Below the pieces are notes generated by a model. The model saw only the letters and a program-made list of their open reading frames with translations. It made no database searches and was not told the DNA's origin. Made by a program: the position numbers and the translations under genes. 64,000 nt of DNA, taken from assembly GCA_013396915.1 (NCBI GenBank), contig VWZL01000054.1, positions 174,169-238,168 on the forward strand. The letters are read 5' to 3'. This DNA is from Stercorarius parasiticus. Its lineage: Eukaryota > Chordata > Aves > Charadriiformes > Stercorariidae. Shown here piece by piece: positions 50,045-62,225 of this stretch; position 1 is the first letter of the stretch; each line of letters opens with the position of its first letter.

Positions 50045-52292
50045 TTATAATCTAATTTATCCTTTGCTACAGGCCTTGCAATCATTTCATCACACTCTGG
50101 CAAGGAACGCTTTCTACTTTAAATGAGTTCTATGGTCAGCTGAACTGCTGACTTAACAACTGATGTTAAGGAGTTGGAGGGGTTTTAAAATGATGGCTGC
50201 AGGGGCTCTTGTGTATTGAAAGTTACCAACCTGTCATTGAATGTCCGTCATAGTCAGCTTCTTATGCAGAGGACCAGTGATAACTATTGCTCCTTTTTTA
50301 AAAAAAAATGAGTATAAGAAGTACTGTATAAGGACAGGGAAAAACATTTCCATAACCTTTTTTTTGTTGATAAAATGCTGCTTTTTGTGACTGAGATGAT
50401 GACAATAGCCATACTCAACTATGTCACTACTTCCTTAACATAGGTAATGTAAGACCTGTATCATGAATGATGGGAGTCCCTGTAATCTAGGGAATACTAG
50501 TTGGTTAAGCAGTGTCAAGCTGTAGAATGATTGTGTAGTTCACAGGGGCATGTTCTCTTTTCATGTCTTGGGTTTGATTAGTAAAGCTCAGACTAGAGCT
50601 GCTTAGAAAACCAAAATTCTGGAAGTTGAAGCATATTTTGTCAAAAATTTTCCATCAGGTTGTACTTGAAAGGACCATTCTGCTTGAAAATGTTGTTCTT
50701 ATAAGGACATCTTCAAAAGATGTTTCTTCTCTCATCCAGTATTCAGATGCTTTTTCATCATTTTGCACAAATAGTATAAAGCTTTGCCTGAGACACTAAT
50801 GTTAATGACTTATTCTGAGAGTAAGGGGTTGAGGTCACAACATTTTTTGACTTTGAGTAAGTGGCTTCCAAACTAAGAAACATTACTCAATCAATAAACT
50901 GGTTCTGTATGCAAAGAATAAAATTCTAGCTAGGTTGTCTGTTTCTGTAAAGTATGGAAAGGAATGAGGGAAAGGTTGCCTGATTAAAGTGTTTCCCCTT
51001 GCAGAGGTCTGAGTTGTTCATGTAAATTCACTTTCATCAAGTCCAATGACAAACCAATAATTCATAATAAACATATTTTGAAATGGAAATGGAATATGTT
51101 TCATTGAAAGGGCTGTGGGATCTCAGATCATCAATCACTTCTCCCACAATTCTAATTTTAAGCTGTCTGCCTAACAAGAAACATTATAGTCTGGTTGCAT
51201 ATTAAACAGTCTCAGGAATGGGAAGAGGAGTGTGCATTGTAAAGTCCACTGAACCTGTTCAGTTTTATTTTCATTGCTTGGTCATTATGAGTGGCTTATA
51301 GGAGTCAGTACAACTCCTACTATTCCATGCCTCTCAAAAAAATAAGAATAATTCCCAAACAACGCCACTGGTGTTTATTTCTCCTTCACTTAGAATTTTA
51401 GAATGGATTTAGTGGAGATCAATTTCTTCTGTTACGTCACAGCAGACTTGCTTTGACTTTTGAAGTAATCACTGCACAGGAGAGAGATCACAGTTGGACT
51501 GCCTGGCTTATGAATTACAGTGTTGTAAAACTAATTCTGGGTAGCATTTGGTCCCAGGATGGGAAGCAAAAGAGACACAAGTGATCCATGCAGGGCCTGT
51601 GTCTTTTTTTACATTTTAAGAATAACTTTAGTATTGTGATATCATCTTTCAAGTCAAGGTTAGGAGAGTCTTGGCTTAGCCTCCGTTTGCAGCATGTAAA
51701 ATAGCTCTTCCTATTTTTTGTGATACTTTTTCTAGCAATATTTAATTGGTTTAGGTTCTATTTTGTTCTTTTTTGTTTTGTTAATACTCTAATTCTTAAT
51801 TTCAGGTAAGATTACGTTTTTTCTCTTGAGAAGGGAGAACGTTCATAAAAAACAACTTTATCTTAAGAGAAACTACCCTTCTATCCTTGTCTTCACAATC
51901 AGGAGAGTCTTTCATGCACTGATTCTGAGGAGATTAAATTAGCCTTTGAATAAAATTATAAAATCTTCTCCATACCCTCCTCCTTGCATGTTTTTTTTCC
52001 CCAGAACTGTTAGAATCTTTTGAAGCAAGCCCTTCACTTTTCTTTTTTCTCCAAACGTGGGGAGTCTTGTGCTGTCACACTATAGCACCACAGAAGGAAA
52101 GACAGCTGGAGAGAATATGTGCTTTACAAAGGAAATGTGCTTTTTTTTTTTATTCCTCTGATTGGGTTTTCTGCAGTCATCCTTTTTTCTGTCCCCTGCC
52201 TGATTTTAATAATGAGATTTAATAGGGATGCAAAATTTGTGGTAACAAAATGGACATTAAATCATGCCTCTTCTGTCTTCAGATAGCCTCTA
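50045..52292. other. AT-rich noncoding DNA
   Basis: No exon, RNA gene or named repeat is seen. Short A- and T-runs occur near 50296-50308 and at 52141-52151. Confidence 0.55.
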
Positions 52293-52324
52293 AATTAGGT
52301 CTGGATAGCTATCTAGACCTAATT
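52293..52324. repeat. 32-bp near-perfect palindrome
   Basis: The arms AATTAGGTCTGGATAG (52293-52308) and CTATCTAGACCTAATT (52309-52324) are reverse complements at 15 of 16 positions and have no loop. A partial third copy, GGCTATCTAGTCC, follows at 52336-52348. The length and perfection exceed what random AT-rich DNA should give, and no terminal repeats or flanking duplications suggest a transposon. Confidence 0.9.
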
Positions 52325-55300
52325 AATGATCTCGTGGCTATCTAGTCCATGTTGCTGTTGGTACTCTCTGACTTCTGCACAATGAGACAGTGTTATTAGA
52401 CCAGTTTTGATCCTGGAGCACGGACTCTGCTTGTGAGATTTCTGATCTGTGGTCCGTAAGCTGTGTTCTACCAATGCTAAAGTTACTGAAAAAACCCCTG
52501 TAAGCAATCTTAAACACTCCTTAGGTATATACAGTCAATTTGACAAACTTAAATATGCACCAGCACACATAACATGTGCATCAAACTTTGAATGTGTTTT
52601 CCAAAGGTGAATTTTTGCTTCTGCTTTTTCACTTCCTGCAGTGTAAGCCAGTTCCCCTCTGCTTGGGCCCAGTGCGAGGTGACGTGCTGCTGAGTTCCTT
52701 TTGAAGGGTTAAAATGCAAGTCTGGAGCCAGCAGAGATAATGGCATGTGACTCTGCTGCCTTTGCACTGCAACTGCTGGTGCTCCTGCGTGCTGCATTGC
52801 ACTTTGCAGGCTGCCAAGCTTGATGTTGGGCTCCCTGTCTGCATAAGGGTGGTTTTCCCTGCCTATGTTACAAGCTCCTGCTGTTGAACATATAATTTTC
52901 ATTTTAATCCAAACCGAACATTTTTATGTACTTTCATTTTTTTAGAAATCACCAAATGAATAGTTACTCTTTTATGTATGAGTTATTTTCCTTGCACAGA
53001 TTTCAAGGAAAGATTTTTACATTTTTTTTTCCCCCTCCAAAGCCAGCCAGCCCATCCACTGCAACTCATTTACACTTCTAATAAAGCTGTCCATAAAATC
53101 CTATCCATGAAGCAATCAATGTTTGATACAGTTAACATTTCCTAAAGATGAAATGTCGCCTTCCATGGTAAGATCTGAAGGTTTTATATGGAACTTTATA
53201 GCTTTATAAATGATACTTCCTTGCTTTGTTTTCATCGTTGTTATCTTCTTTAATTTGTATCGTGTACTCCTGTCATGAATGTAAAGTTACACACAGAGGA
53301 AAAAAAGTGAAAAAGATAAAAAAGATCATTGTCTAGTTTAAAGCCTAATTAAAAATGATAGAAAAATCTACAAAAGAAAAGGGGAAGAGCATTTAACCAC
53401 AGTTTGGAGGCTTAGTACTGCAAATTCTGTTTCTCTTATCACTACTTCTTGGTGCTGATCAAGCCTTAACGTTTGCCCAATGAAAAAATCCATTTCAATC
53501 CATCCAAAACACTAGCTTGACACGAAGCCTCATTTTTTTTCAGCACCCGAAAGGTCTTTTCTCTAAAGGAGTTCGGAAACTTTTTTCTGGTTCTGCACCA
53601 GAGTATTCTTCATATACTTTGCCTGGCATTTCATCTTTGACCATGAGATGAAAGTACGCATGAAAGCAATTTGAAAAATACGATCTTACCCAGTTCACAT
53701 TGAAGTCAGTGGGAAACTGTTTAGATTTGAACTGTCACTGGCTTAAGTCTTAATGCTTTTGGACTATAAGCTGTATAATGGTACTTGAGAGATGCTAATA
53801 AATGTGTTACTGCAACTGCCGCTTTGCAGTGGTAGCCAAAAAGAGTTTAAGAAGTTACTTTTCTAATAGAAACATTAGAACAAAATTAACAATTAGAACT
53901 ACTTTTACCCTGATTTCCGATTTGAAGTTGTGCTTCTAGTAGTGTGCAGGACCACAGTAATCATTGTACTGTGTCCTTTACAAGAAGCTCCATGACAGCG
54001 CTACCTTCCACGGAGCGCGTATGATCTAGATGTAAGAAAGGGCTTTGCCATTAAGTAGAACGTAAAATTAGAAGCAGAGGTTATAAAAAGATCTGATGTA
54101 GCAGTTGTCTAAGCCTTGCAGTTAAGTCAGTGTTAAGAATTGGGGTTGGCTGTGGCAAAGGTGGGTTCCTCCGTTCCTTCTTCCCAGCAGTGAATGAGTA
54201 GAGCTGACAGGATACAGAGCTTCAGGGGATTGCTTCCAGCAATGACATCTTTATATAGCTGGTTAAGGTGTCCTGCCATGAGCAATAGTTGAGGGATGGC
54301 TATAAATACAAGTCTGACTTCGAATTGTCTGCAGTTATCTTGACTGTAATTCTCTACCAGTTGTCTCAACTGTAGTTAGAAATGTTCTGGTGAATATGCA
54401 GTGAAGTACTTGAAACGTACCATGGTTTTTTTCCTATCATAGTTTGCAGTAAGGTGAGATTTAAATAAATTCTCCTCCGTTTCTAGAGCTTCTCCTTAAA
54501 AATTAACAGTCTTTGTATAGAATTTTCAAAAAAGCACTTTAGGATAGAACTAGTACTGCAGTGTTCACCTACACTGCAATTTAGCCCTGAGCCAAAATGC
54601 AATTCAGTGAGGTAGTGCATTAGATTCTGGGGTAAGAAATTTGATTTCAGCCTTCTAAAATGAATTTTTCCTGTGAGAATAATTATTCTTGCCCACCTTA
54701 TGTAGTTAATAAACATATTTTTTGAAAGTGTTAGCTTTCTCTTGTTGATTTTATAGTCTTACATCTATTGACTAATCTAATGTTTGACTGTTTGTGGGTC
54801 TGGGGGAGGTATATAAAACCACTTTGCCAGAACATGCAGTTCTGTGATAACTATATCTATTTTACTGGAAACCTGTTTTGGGGAGGGGGAAAGAAGGTAT
54901 TGCTTTTTTACAATTTTACTTTAGAAACAACACTTTCTATATAATATTTAAGAAAGTATATGGGATTCTAAAAGAAAAATATTTTAATTGTTCTGAAAAG
55001 TGTTAAAAGTGTTTATTTGGTTTTGGTGGTTGTTGTTTTCTTTTTTTTTTTTGCCTCCTGAGGTTCAGTGTAAAAACCAGTTTTTAAATCTTATAATTGT
55101 CTTGATTCTGAAGTTTGGTGGGTTTTTTTTCATAGCATTAGTGCCTCTGCATGTGGTTCTGGTATCATTTGCAGAGAAGAATAGATGATGACTATACATT
55201 ACATCTTACTAGTTTTTTAGGTTATTGCTTCACATTTTGCACTTTTCAGTGGTGTTAGCATAATTTGAGCAATGGTTAATTCAGCTATTTGTGCTTAGTT

Positions 55301-57519
55301 TAGTGGTGCTTTGTAGGCATTCCAGAAGATAGTGGTCACAGAGGGAAGAGTTTTGTAGTCAACTTTATTTCATTATTGAAGTTCCCAGTAAATGCTCTGC
55401 CGATTCCATGGTGAGCAGGGCTAGTAAGATCCATGAGAAGTTTCCAGTAACAACTTCAAAATTGATACCGATATCCATGATTTAGGCAGTGTTTCAGTCT
55501 AATTCCTGGGTGCACAGGTAGTCCTAATGGCTGTCTTAAGATTTCTTATGACTTGGTGCACGGTTCTGTAGTGGGACTTGGGTGGAACCGTCTCCTGCTG
55601 TGGTGGTTTGATGAAGTATTTCTAGATTAGAGCAGAAATATAAAATTACATGAAACTAATCAGCTGTGAAGAAACATAACTTTTATTGTCCGTTGCTTGC
55701 TTTCTATAAGCAGCTGTCTGTCATCAATGTTAAAAAAGAGGTCCTAAAATACAGAAATGTATGTAGCACTGTGACTGTATTGTACTGATGTAAAGCTGTT
55801 ACCTTTATTTTAATGAATGCATGATGCTTGTATTTGTTTTGCTTCATTAGTAGCCACACAGCTGGATTATTAAATTGAAGGATGGTTACCTTCTATTAAA
55901 AAACTTAGCACAGAAGGCTAACATCAAATGTAGCGTAATCTCTTATACAGGTAGCTTGAGATGTGCCTTTTTTAGTGGTGGATAAGCCTCATTCCTTCTA
56001 AAAGATAATACCAGTAAGAGATGCTGTCTGCGGTAATGATTGCTGGTTGATTCTGCAGTCACAGACAACAAAGCTGTACCACATGAATGAATCACTGCTA
56101 AAGTCTGAGGGCTTTAGGGCATTTTGCTCTGCACAGGAGAGTTTTGCAGCATCCAAAAGATGAAAAATAACCTTCTGAGAAGATGCGATGTGCTGTAATG
56201 GTAAAGAGGTTTGTTGCTGCTTTGTATCTTACGGAGAGTTTTTCTAAGTGCACAAGTCTTCTTGCTGCCTTCCTGTGATTAAGGAAAGCTTTGTTGTCAA
56301 TTTGCAAAATGAAGATAGGGCATGTGCATATGTTCTTTCAAGAGATGCATACTGTACTACATTTATTCACCAAGATTTAATATGAATAAGTTAAAAGTCA
56401 CCTAGCATTATTATTGAACTTTGATCACCAGGAACTTTAATTAGTTGTTGCTGCTCTTGGCAAAGCATGTAGTTATTGTTATCTGGGTGCCTGTTCTGTC
56501 ATTCTCTGTGCGCTTGTTTGCATGTTGCAAGGGAAGCAACACGACTGTATTCCTAAATCTGCTGTGATCATAAGAGTAAAGGCGCTTAGGGATCCAGGGA
56601 CTTGAGTCCCTTCTGTGACGTGGACTGAATTAGGTTTTGAGATGTTGGTTTTGGGCTGAGTTGCAACATCAACACTGCTGACAATAGAGCATGTCTCTGG
56701 AGCTAAAATCTTCACTGTAATGCTCCTCTTCCTTCACTGAACAAAGACAGTGAAAAAATTTGAAGTATTAAGTATCAGTGGGACTCAGACATGATTAATA
56801 AACACACCTTCTCAAACAAATAATAAAATCAGAAGCTGTTTCACAATCCAAGCATGGAGAGGAGAAAAAGATAGAGTTGAAATTGTTAGGATTTACTTAT
56901 CCCATTCAAAATGCTGAAATTTCTCTCAACAAATATGTGTGTATGTATTTCTTTACCTTCTCCAGCCTTAAATGTAGCCATTATAAAGGTATTTAAATAT
57001 CCAGAAAACAGCAGCAAAAATTGTAGCTTAAAAATAATGTGCTGACATACCTTGGCTGAATTCCTCATTGAAGAGGTTTGGATAGCTGCAATGTGCTCTA
57101 GATACTCAGCAAAATAATTAGATTCTGCCTTCACCCAACTTCAGATATTTGGAGGCCCTGCTGTCACTAGGAATTCAGCCACAGAATGCCTGTGGGACAG
57201 TAGCACGCATCTTCACATTGTTAATCTCCATAGTCTGAGGTTCAAATAAGAACTAGGAGATATTTTCTAAAGTAATCTGGTTATCTGCGGCATTTAATGT
57301 TAGCTAATAACAAGTTATAGCTAGTTTTAGTAGCCAAAATAACAGGTAAATAGCTCAAGTGTTATTTCCAATTCAAATATATTGTAATCCATAGGCATAA
57401 TTGTGGAAAATGGTGAAGACTCTTCAGTGGGTACCTTTCATAAAATTTAGCAGAAAAATAGACTGTGAATTGCAAAGTTGAAAATTAAATTCTAGTGATT
57501 TTTGTATGCAGTGAAGTCG
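52325..57519. other. Noncoding DNA including a TGC-rich patch
   Basis: Most of this interval is AT-rich with nothing recognised. The exception is about 52600-52870, which is GC-richer and contains many TGC triplets between 52748 and 52820. It gives a 117-codon minus-strand frame (52549-52902) with no known domain and no good splice acceptor at its start. A G/T-rich tract lies at 55017-55052. Confidence 0.5.
55017..55052. repeat. G/T-rich tract
   Basis: GGTTTTGGTGGTTGTTGTTTTC followed by a T12 run. Same class as the other G/T tracts. Confidence 0.75.
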
Positions 57520-58265
57520 CCAAGGCTGCAGATGAACAAGCTCTTTTGGGTAGTCTAATGCTGTGCCAGGCGGACTATACAAAATGTAACGTATGAGCGG
57601 AAAAAGTGGCATATGAGTTTCAGTGTAGATAAATTTAATGTAGTGTATCTGGAGAAAAATCGTATCTGAACCTGATAAGATCCTGACAGATTTCAGAAAG
57701 CAGAACTTGGGAGTCATTGCGAACAGTTTCTGAAATCGCTGGCTCAGTGAATACCTGTCTCAAAAAAGCTCTCAACGTCTTTGGCATTATCAGGAAATGT
57801 ATTGAGGAGGTGATAAATGCTATTTAAAACCTTCTGCTCATATCTTCAGTACTCTTACAAGGATACAGTGGAGTTAGGGTATAGAAGATCACAGATAAAA
57901 TAATCAGGAGGATGGAGAAGGATACCTTGTATGTAGAGGCTAAAAAGGCTGAAATTCTTCAGTTTGGAGTGTAGAAGGCTGAAATGGGGGAAGATTGAAT
58001 TACAGAATCGTAAAGGCAGTGGGTAAAGTAAATACGGAATTGTTATTCACCGAGTCTTGGTACTAGAACTAGGAGGCACTAACTAAAACTGGTGAGAGAT
58101 CAATTTAAAATAGATGCTGTAAAGTACTTTTACACAGAAAACTTTGGAAATCTGTTGGTATAGAAGGTTTCAGAGACAGATAGTTTCAGCTGGTTCGCAA
58201 AGAGATTGGAGAAATTCCTGGACAGGTGGCCCATGAACAGATGCTAAAGGGAAAGAATAGGCGTG
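57520..58265 (+). mobile_element. Ancient, strongly decayed CR1 LINE
   Basis: This is a much older CR1 copy covering the end of the reverse-transcriptase domain and the C-terminal part of ORF2. Visible CR1 landmarks in order are GATAAATTTAATGTAGTGTA with E-K-N downstream (57628-57660), the block for E-L-G-S-H-C (57706-57722), the stretch around GAGTTAGGGTATAGAAGATC (57871-57890), L-K-F-F-S-L-E-C-R-R-L (57950-57982), and GTAAATACGGAATTGTTATTCACC-like sequence near 58030-58052. Stop codons and shifts break every frame. Both edges are approximate: the upstream edge is a truncation and the 3' tail is no longer recognisable. It belongs to a lineage shared with reptile CR1 elements. Confidence 0.8.
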
Positions 58266-59567
58266 GACAACCCTAATCCAGTGATTACTGATTCTTGGGG
58301 AGTGTGTGAGGGAAAGGAAGTGCAGCTAGCTAGGCTTGCCATGCTCTCCCAAAATAGCTTCTCCTCCTGCCACTGGTGCTGTCATTGGGACAGGTGAATT
58401 AGGGCATTTCTGTCTGTGGAGTACTTGTGTGGCAGGGTTCCCTCCCCATCCTGCACGCCAGCTCACACACGCTGGGGACATTCCGAATGAAGCATGTGGG
58501 TAGCTGTTTCTCTCATCAACTTGTTCTCCCAGCCTTACGAAGGCTGGTGAATGCAATGTATTTAGCCATGTATGTTTATAATTGCTTACTGTAATAAATG
58601 GGTACATAGCAGGAAGTACAGAAATATCAATTTAATTTGACTTAATGTAGTTAATGTAGTTATAGGAGGCTATTAGTCTTATTTTTAATATTAAATTCTG
58701 TTCCTGTGTAGAACAGTCTAGGACCAAGATCAGATAACAGAAACGTCAAAGATACTAAAGTAAGCTTTGATTCTTATGATTGAAGTGCTTTAAAGTATTC
58801 AAAGAAATATAAAGGAAGTTGCTATGTTTTGTGTAGTTGTATCAGTTGGTTCCAGATACTGTGGTGCTTACCAGTCATTGCTATTTTTCTCATCTGACCT
58901 TTTCTCATTTTCCCATTTTTCACTTACAGTTGCACTTATTTATGTTGGCTTATCCTGAGGCCCATTTTCTTGCTTTCCTTTTTGATCACGTGTGTTGCTG
59001 TTAAGTTAGAGTACTTGCATAGATACCTACTGCAGAGATGGATGCTATCGGCATCTGGAACAGGGGAATGAGGTAGAGAATAGGCAGACACTCTTACCTG
59101 TTATGTTAAAAATCAAAATAATTTTTTTTGATACTTCATATATTCCTTATTCCAGCAACTTAAAGAACACAAAAAAAGACAAATCAGTAATGCAGTGAAA
59201 CTCTGAATTTCTCAAGGATGTCTGAGGAGGATCTCATTGGATACTTATAAAAATCCTAAGAAACTTCTTTATACCATTGAAATGAAGGCAATGGGTGTAT
59301 CCTCTGGCTTTTGGAGATTCTGAAAGTAATATGCAGTTTCATGCGTATACATTTTGGCAGTTAATTAAATAGTGATTTGATCACTAGTATTTTGTGATGT
59401 TCAAATAGAACATTTCATTTACAAATTATTATAATCACTTGATAATTTTCTTCAAAATCCCTGCAGTATGTATACACTAAATTCTTAAACCCTCATTATC
59501 TAAGAAAAGACCTTCACTGAAATGGTTTAGTTAAAATACTATTTTGTTCAGTAGTCAAAGGTCAAAG

Positions 59568-59658
59568 CTTCATAGTAAAGTGGCTATTGATATTATCTTT
59601 TAATAGCCATTTTAAATCATTATCTATTAGCAATACTAAATCATACAGTTGCTAATAG
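59568..59658. repeat. Two adjacent AT-rich inverted repeats next to an AGGTCA motif
   Basis: TGGCTATT (59581-59588) pairs with AATAGCCA (59602-59609). Fifteen bases further, CTATTAGCAA (59624-59633) pairs perfectly with TTGCTAATAG (59649-59658) around a 15-base loop. AAAGGTCAAAG, containing a nuclear-receptor half site, lies just upstream at about 59558-59568. The ATTAG and TAATAG cores resemble homeodomain sites. This could be an enhancer-type element; conservation would be the test. Confidence 0.7.
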
Positions 59659-60376
59659 TCTATATTCCGAAGGATTATGGTTAGCTGCTTCTTGGGGATG
59701 CAAGTTGTTTTATGTGATCAATGTGATTGCTGCTAATGGTTTGTGATTTAAGTGATTACTGGGCATGAAAAACAGTTTTGTAATTTGTTCTCCCCAGTGA
59801 ATAATCTTTGGTTTCCTGGATACATTTTTTCTGTTTATCAGTTGGTTAACTTTGGGTAAATGAAGGAGAGAGTGCATAAAGCCCCATCAAAGTACAGCTC
59901 AGTCTGTACTAGGCAGCCTTGGTTTCCTATCTACACGTATGCTTTCCTTTTGGAGCTTTGTGCTGTAATGCAGGGCTCCTTTGAAATATTGCATTTGACA
60001 CAAATGGTGTGGAACTTCTGAATTTATTAAAGAAACCCAGTATGCTGAAGTGCTAGAATAGTGAAATTTGCAGGCTATTTATGGCATAGTTCCTGTGGAA
60101 TTTGGCCCAGTGGGATTGTTACCTTCACAGACATATGGCAGGAAAAAAGGCATTGTTACCTTCACCAAGCTGTAGTTATTATCTACTAACTGGACTTACA
60201 GAAAAGGTGGTCTATACAAAAAGCCTGATAGTGCTGTATGATACAAAGGGTTTTAACAAATTGTTGGAGTAGGTATGCTGCTTAGTACTGACAAAGCTGT
60301 GATGAGCTATTTGGGTCATTTGAAATAAGCACTGACAAAAGCTTTAGAGTATATTTTGCTCTGGATTCTGTCTGTT

Positions 60377-60418
60377 TAAAAAAAAAAAAAACCACAAACA
60401 AAAAACCAAACCTCCCCA
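60377..60418. repeat. A/C-rich tract
   Basis: A run of about 14 A followed by CCACAAAC, AAAAAACC and CCTCCCC. Same class as the tracts at 25037 and 45683. Confidence 0.75.
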
Positions 60419-61999
60419 ATTTTAGAAAGAAACAGTACCTGTTTCAATGTGAGTGGTTTTTTTCTACCTATTCCTTTACTAAGTATGCAGTAGGTCCCAC
60501 TGTTTTGTCGCCATGTAAGACAGAGAATGCTTTTGTGTGTTTTTAAAAACTTAGTGAAAAAGAGATTCTTTAGGATAATATTCTGTTTTACAGTCCCAGG
60601 TAATAGAAATGGGATTTTATTTCTTGTCGAAATAAAGCTCTTGTTTATAGTTGTTTTAAGCCTTAGAGGGTAAATTTACTGTTTTAAATAGGATTTTTTG
60701 TCATGATAAACAGTTCTTGCACAAGAAGCACCAGATCAGAGTTAGCTGGTTCTTCCTCACATGCAAGAAAGCTGTCACTTAACATTTGTAAGTTATGAAA
60801 TTTTGATAATTCTGAAATCGTGACAATCTGTTTTACGTGTACTTCACATATACAGATGAATGCATATGCCCATGTATGATGCATTTTTCTAGTCATAACA
60901 CTGATCATGTCAGTTGTATTATGTTAGAGGAGGACTAAAAATAACTTTGTGATACTTCAGGAACACCTTATATTTTGGCAATTTTAAAGCCAGTACAAAA
61001 TTTATCGTAGCATATGGAGAACCCAGCCCAATCTTTATTGCCTCTAGAATACACTGTATCAAATTAAGATCCCAAGTCACTACACAAATCTCTTCTTGAC
61101 AGAAATTTCAATTCCAAGGTAGATGAGAGAAAATCTTACAGATGGCATCTCCTGCAACAAAATACCATGTTGATGATTCAGGTTTCCTATAGGGGTAGTT
61201 TATACCCGATAGACTCTCAGCTCTGGGGAAAACTGGAGAAAACAAACAAAAAAAACCCCTCACCTTTTTTCACACTAGTATAGATTTTGAAATTCTGCCT
61301 TTGCAACATTCCTGTGTTCCCTTTTCATTGCTTTCACAAGCAGTGTTTCGTTCTTGTAAATGTCTTTAATGAAATCAATTTAGGTGACTTTTGTTCTTCT
61401 CATCATCTATAGCAGCCAGACTCATTTGTTCTTTGGACATGATTAGTCTTCACAGGTTCTTGTATTTAGAAGAGCTCTGGTTTTGGCTGTGGCACGTGAG
61501 GGTGGGCAGTGCCCTCAGTTCTCACATACCCTTGTAATCAGGTACACATTATGCAAGGAAGAGAATGATCATAGCATCACCTCAAATGTGATGCCAGAGT
61601 AAGTTAATTTCCTGGGCTGGGAAAGTTTCTTTAGTGGCTGAATGTACCTTTGTAGCTTAAGGCTGAATTCAGAGATGCTCCAAAAAAAAAAAAAAAAGCT
61701 TCATTTCAAGTTGGTGAAATTGCCTGAAATTGTAGGTTGGTAGATTTATTTCTGCTGTATGGTTATCTGAGGGCATGGGTGCTGCGTGTACCTTGACATT
61801 TAATATGGTACACTCTGGGCTGACCATTATCAAGCACAGGATGATACCAGAGGCCCCAGGGCTATAAACGACTCACGTTTGTAGTCAATGACTGGTTGTT
61901 AAATCAAAGCAACCTGGAGAGCAGAGTATAACCAGTTTTAGAGGTAACAAAGTGAACAGGAAAAGTACCCAGCAGAGAAAAATCAGATGTTACATGGAA

Positions 62000-62225
62000 C
62001 TGCAGACCAATGAAGAGAGATTGAGCAACTTGTGGTTCACCAGTTCCTGTCAGTGCCCAGCCTGCAGTGCTGCACAGGGCTGTCTGTCCCAGGTGCCAGG
62101 CTTTGCCCTGACCTGTCTTGAACTTCATGAGCTGCCCAGTAGCCTGTTTCTCCAGCCTGGTCAAATCAATCTCAGTAAGCCATGCCCTTCGCATACCTCT
62201 TTCCCCCACTAGGGACCACCTGCCA
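62000..62225 (-). mobile_element. CR1 LINE reverse-transcriptase fragment (relic)
   Basis: On the minus strand, positions 62173-62084 encode a stretch matching a conserved part of the CR1 ORF2 reverse transcriptase: D-L-T-R-L-E-K, then L-M-K-F-K, then W-H-L-G-Q. These correspond to the family pattern DLDRLEK..., LMKFN and LHLG. The nucleotide block around CAGGCTGGAGAAACAGGCTA (minus strand) is also typical. Outside it, similarity fades into AGGCTGGGCACTGACAGG-like sequence, so both edges are approximate. A 132-codon minus-strand frame (61904-62302) includes the block by accident and is not a gene. The fragment has no 3' end and is older than the copy at 27541. Confidence 0.8.

Larger units (their letters stand above)
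58266..61999. other. Noncoding DNA; hairpin-rich AT patch at 59.3-59.8 kb
   Basis: No exon is seen. 58326-58607 is somewhat GC-richer with a 93-codon minus-strand frame that has no domain. The AT-rich patch at 59340-59780 holds two hairpins and an AGGTCA half site. Interrupted A-tracts lie at 60377-60418 and 61241-61260, and a run of 16 A starts at 61683. Confidence 0.5.

Noticed and set aside
52549..52902. 117-codon minus-strand frame
   Set aside because: No recognisable domain, no good splice acceptor at its start, and a second minus-strand frame is open over the same bases. Best explained by a GC-raised, TGC-rich patch.
55590..55640. LTR-like start (TGTGGTGGTTTGA)
   Set aside because: Only about 13 bases resemble avian LTR ends, with no matching CA end, target duplication or polyadenylation signal found nearby.
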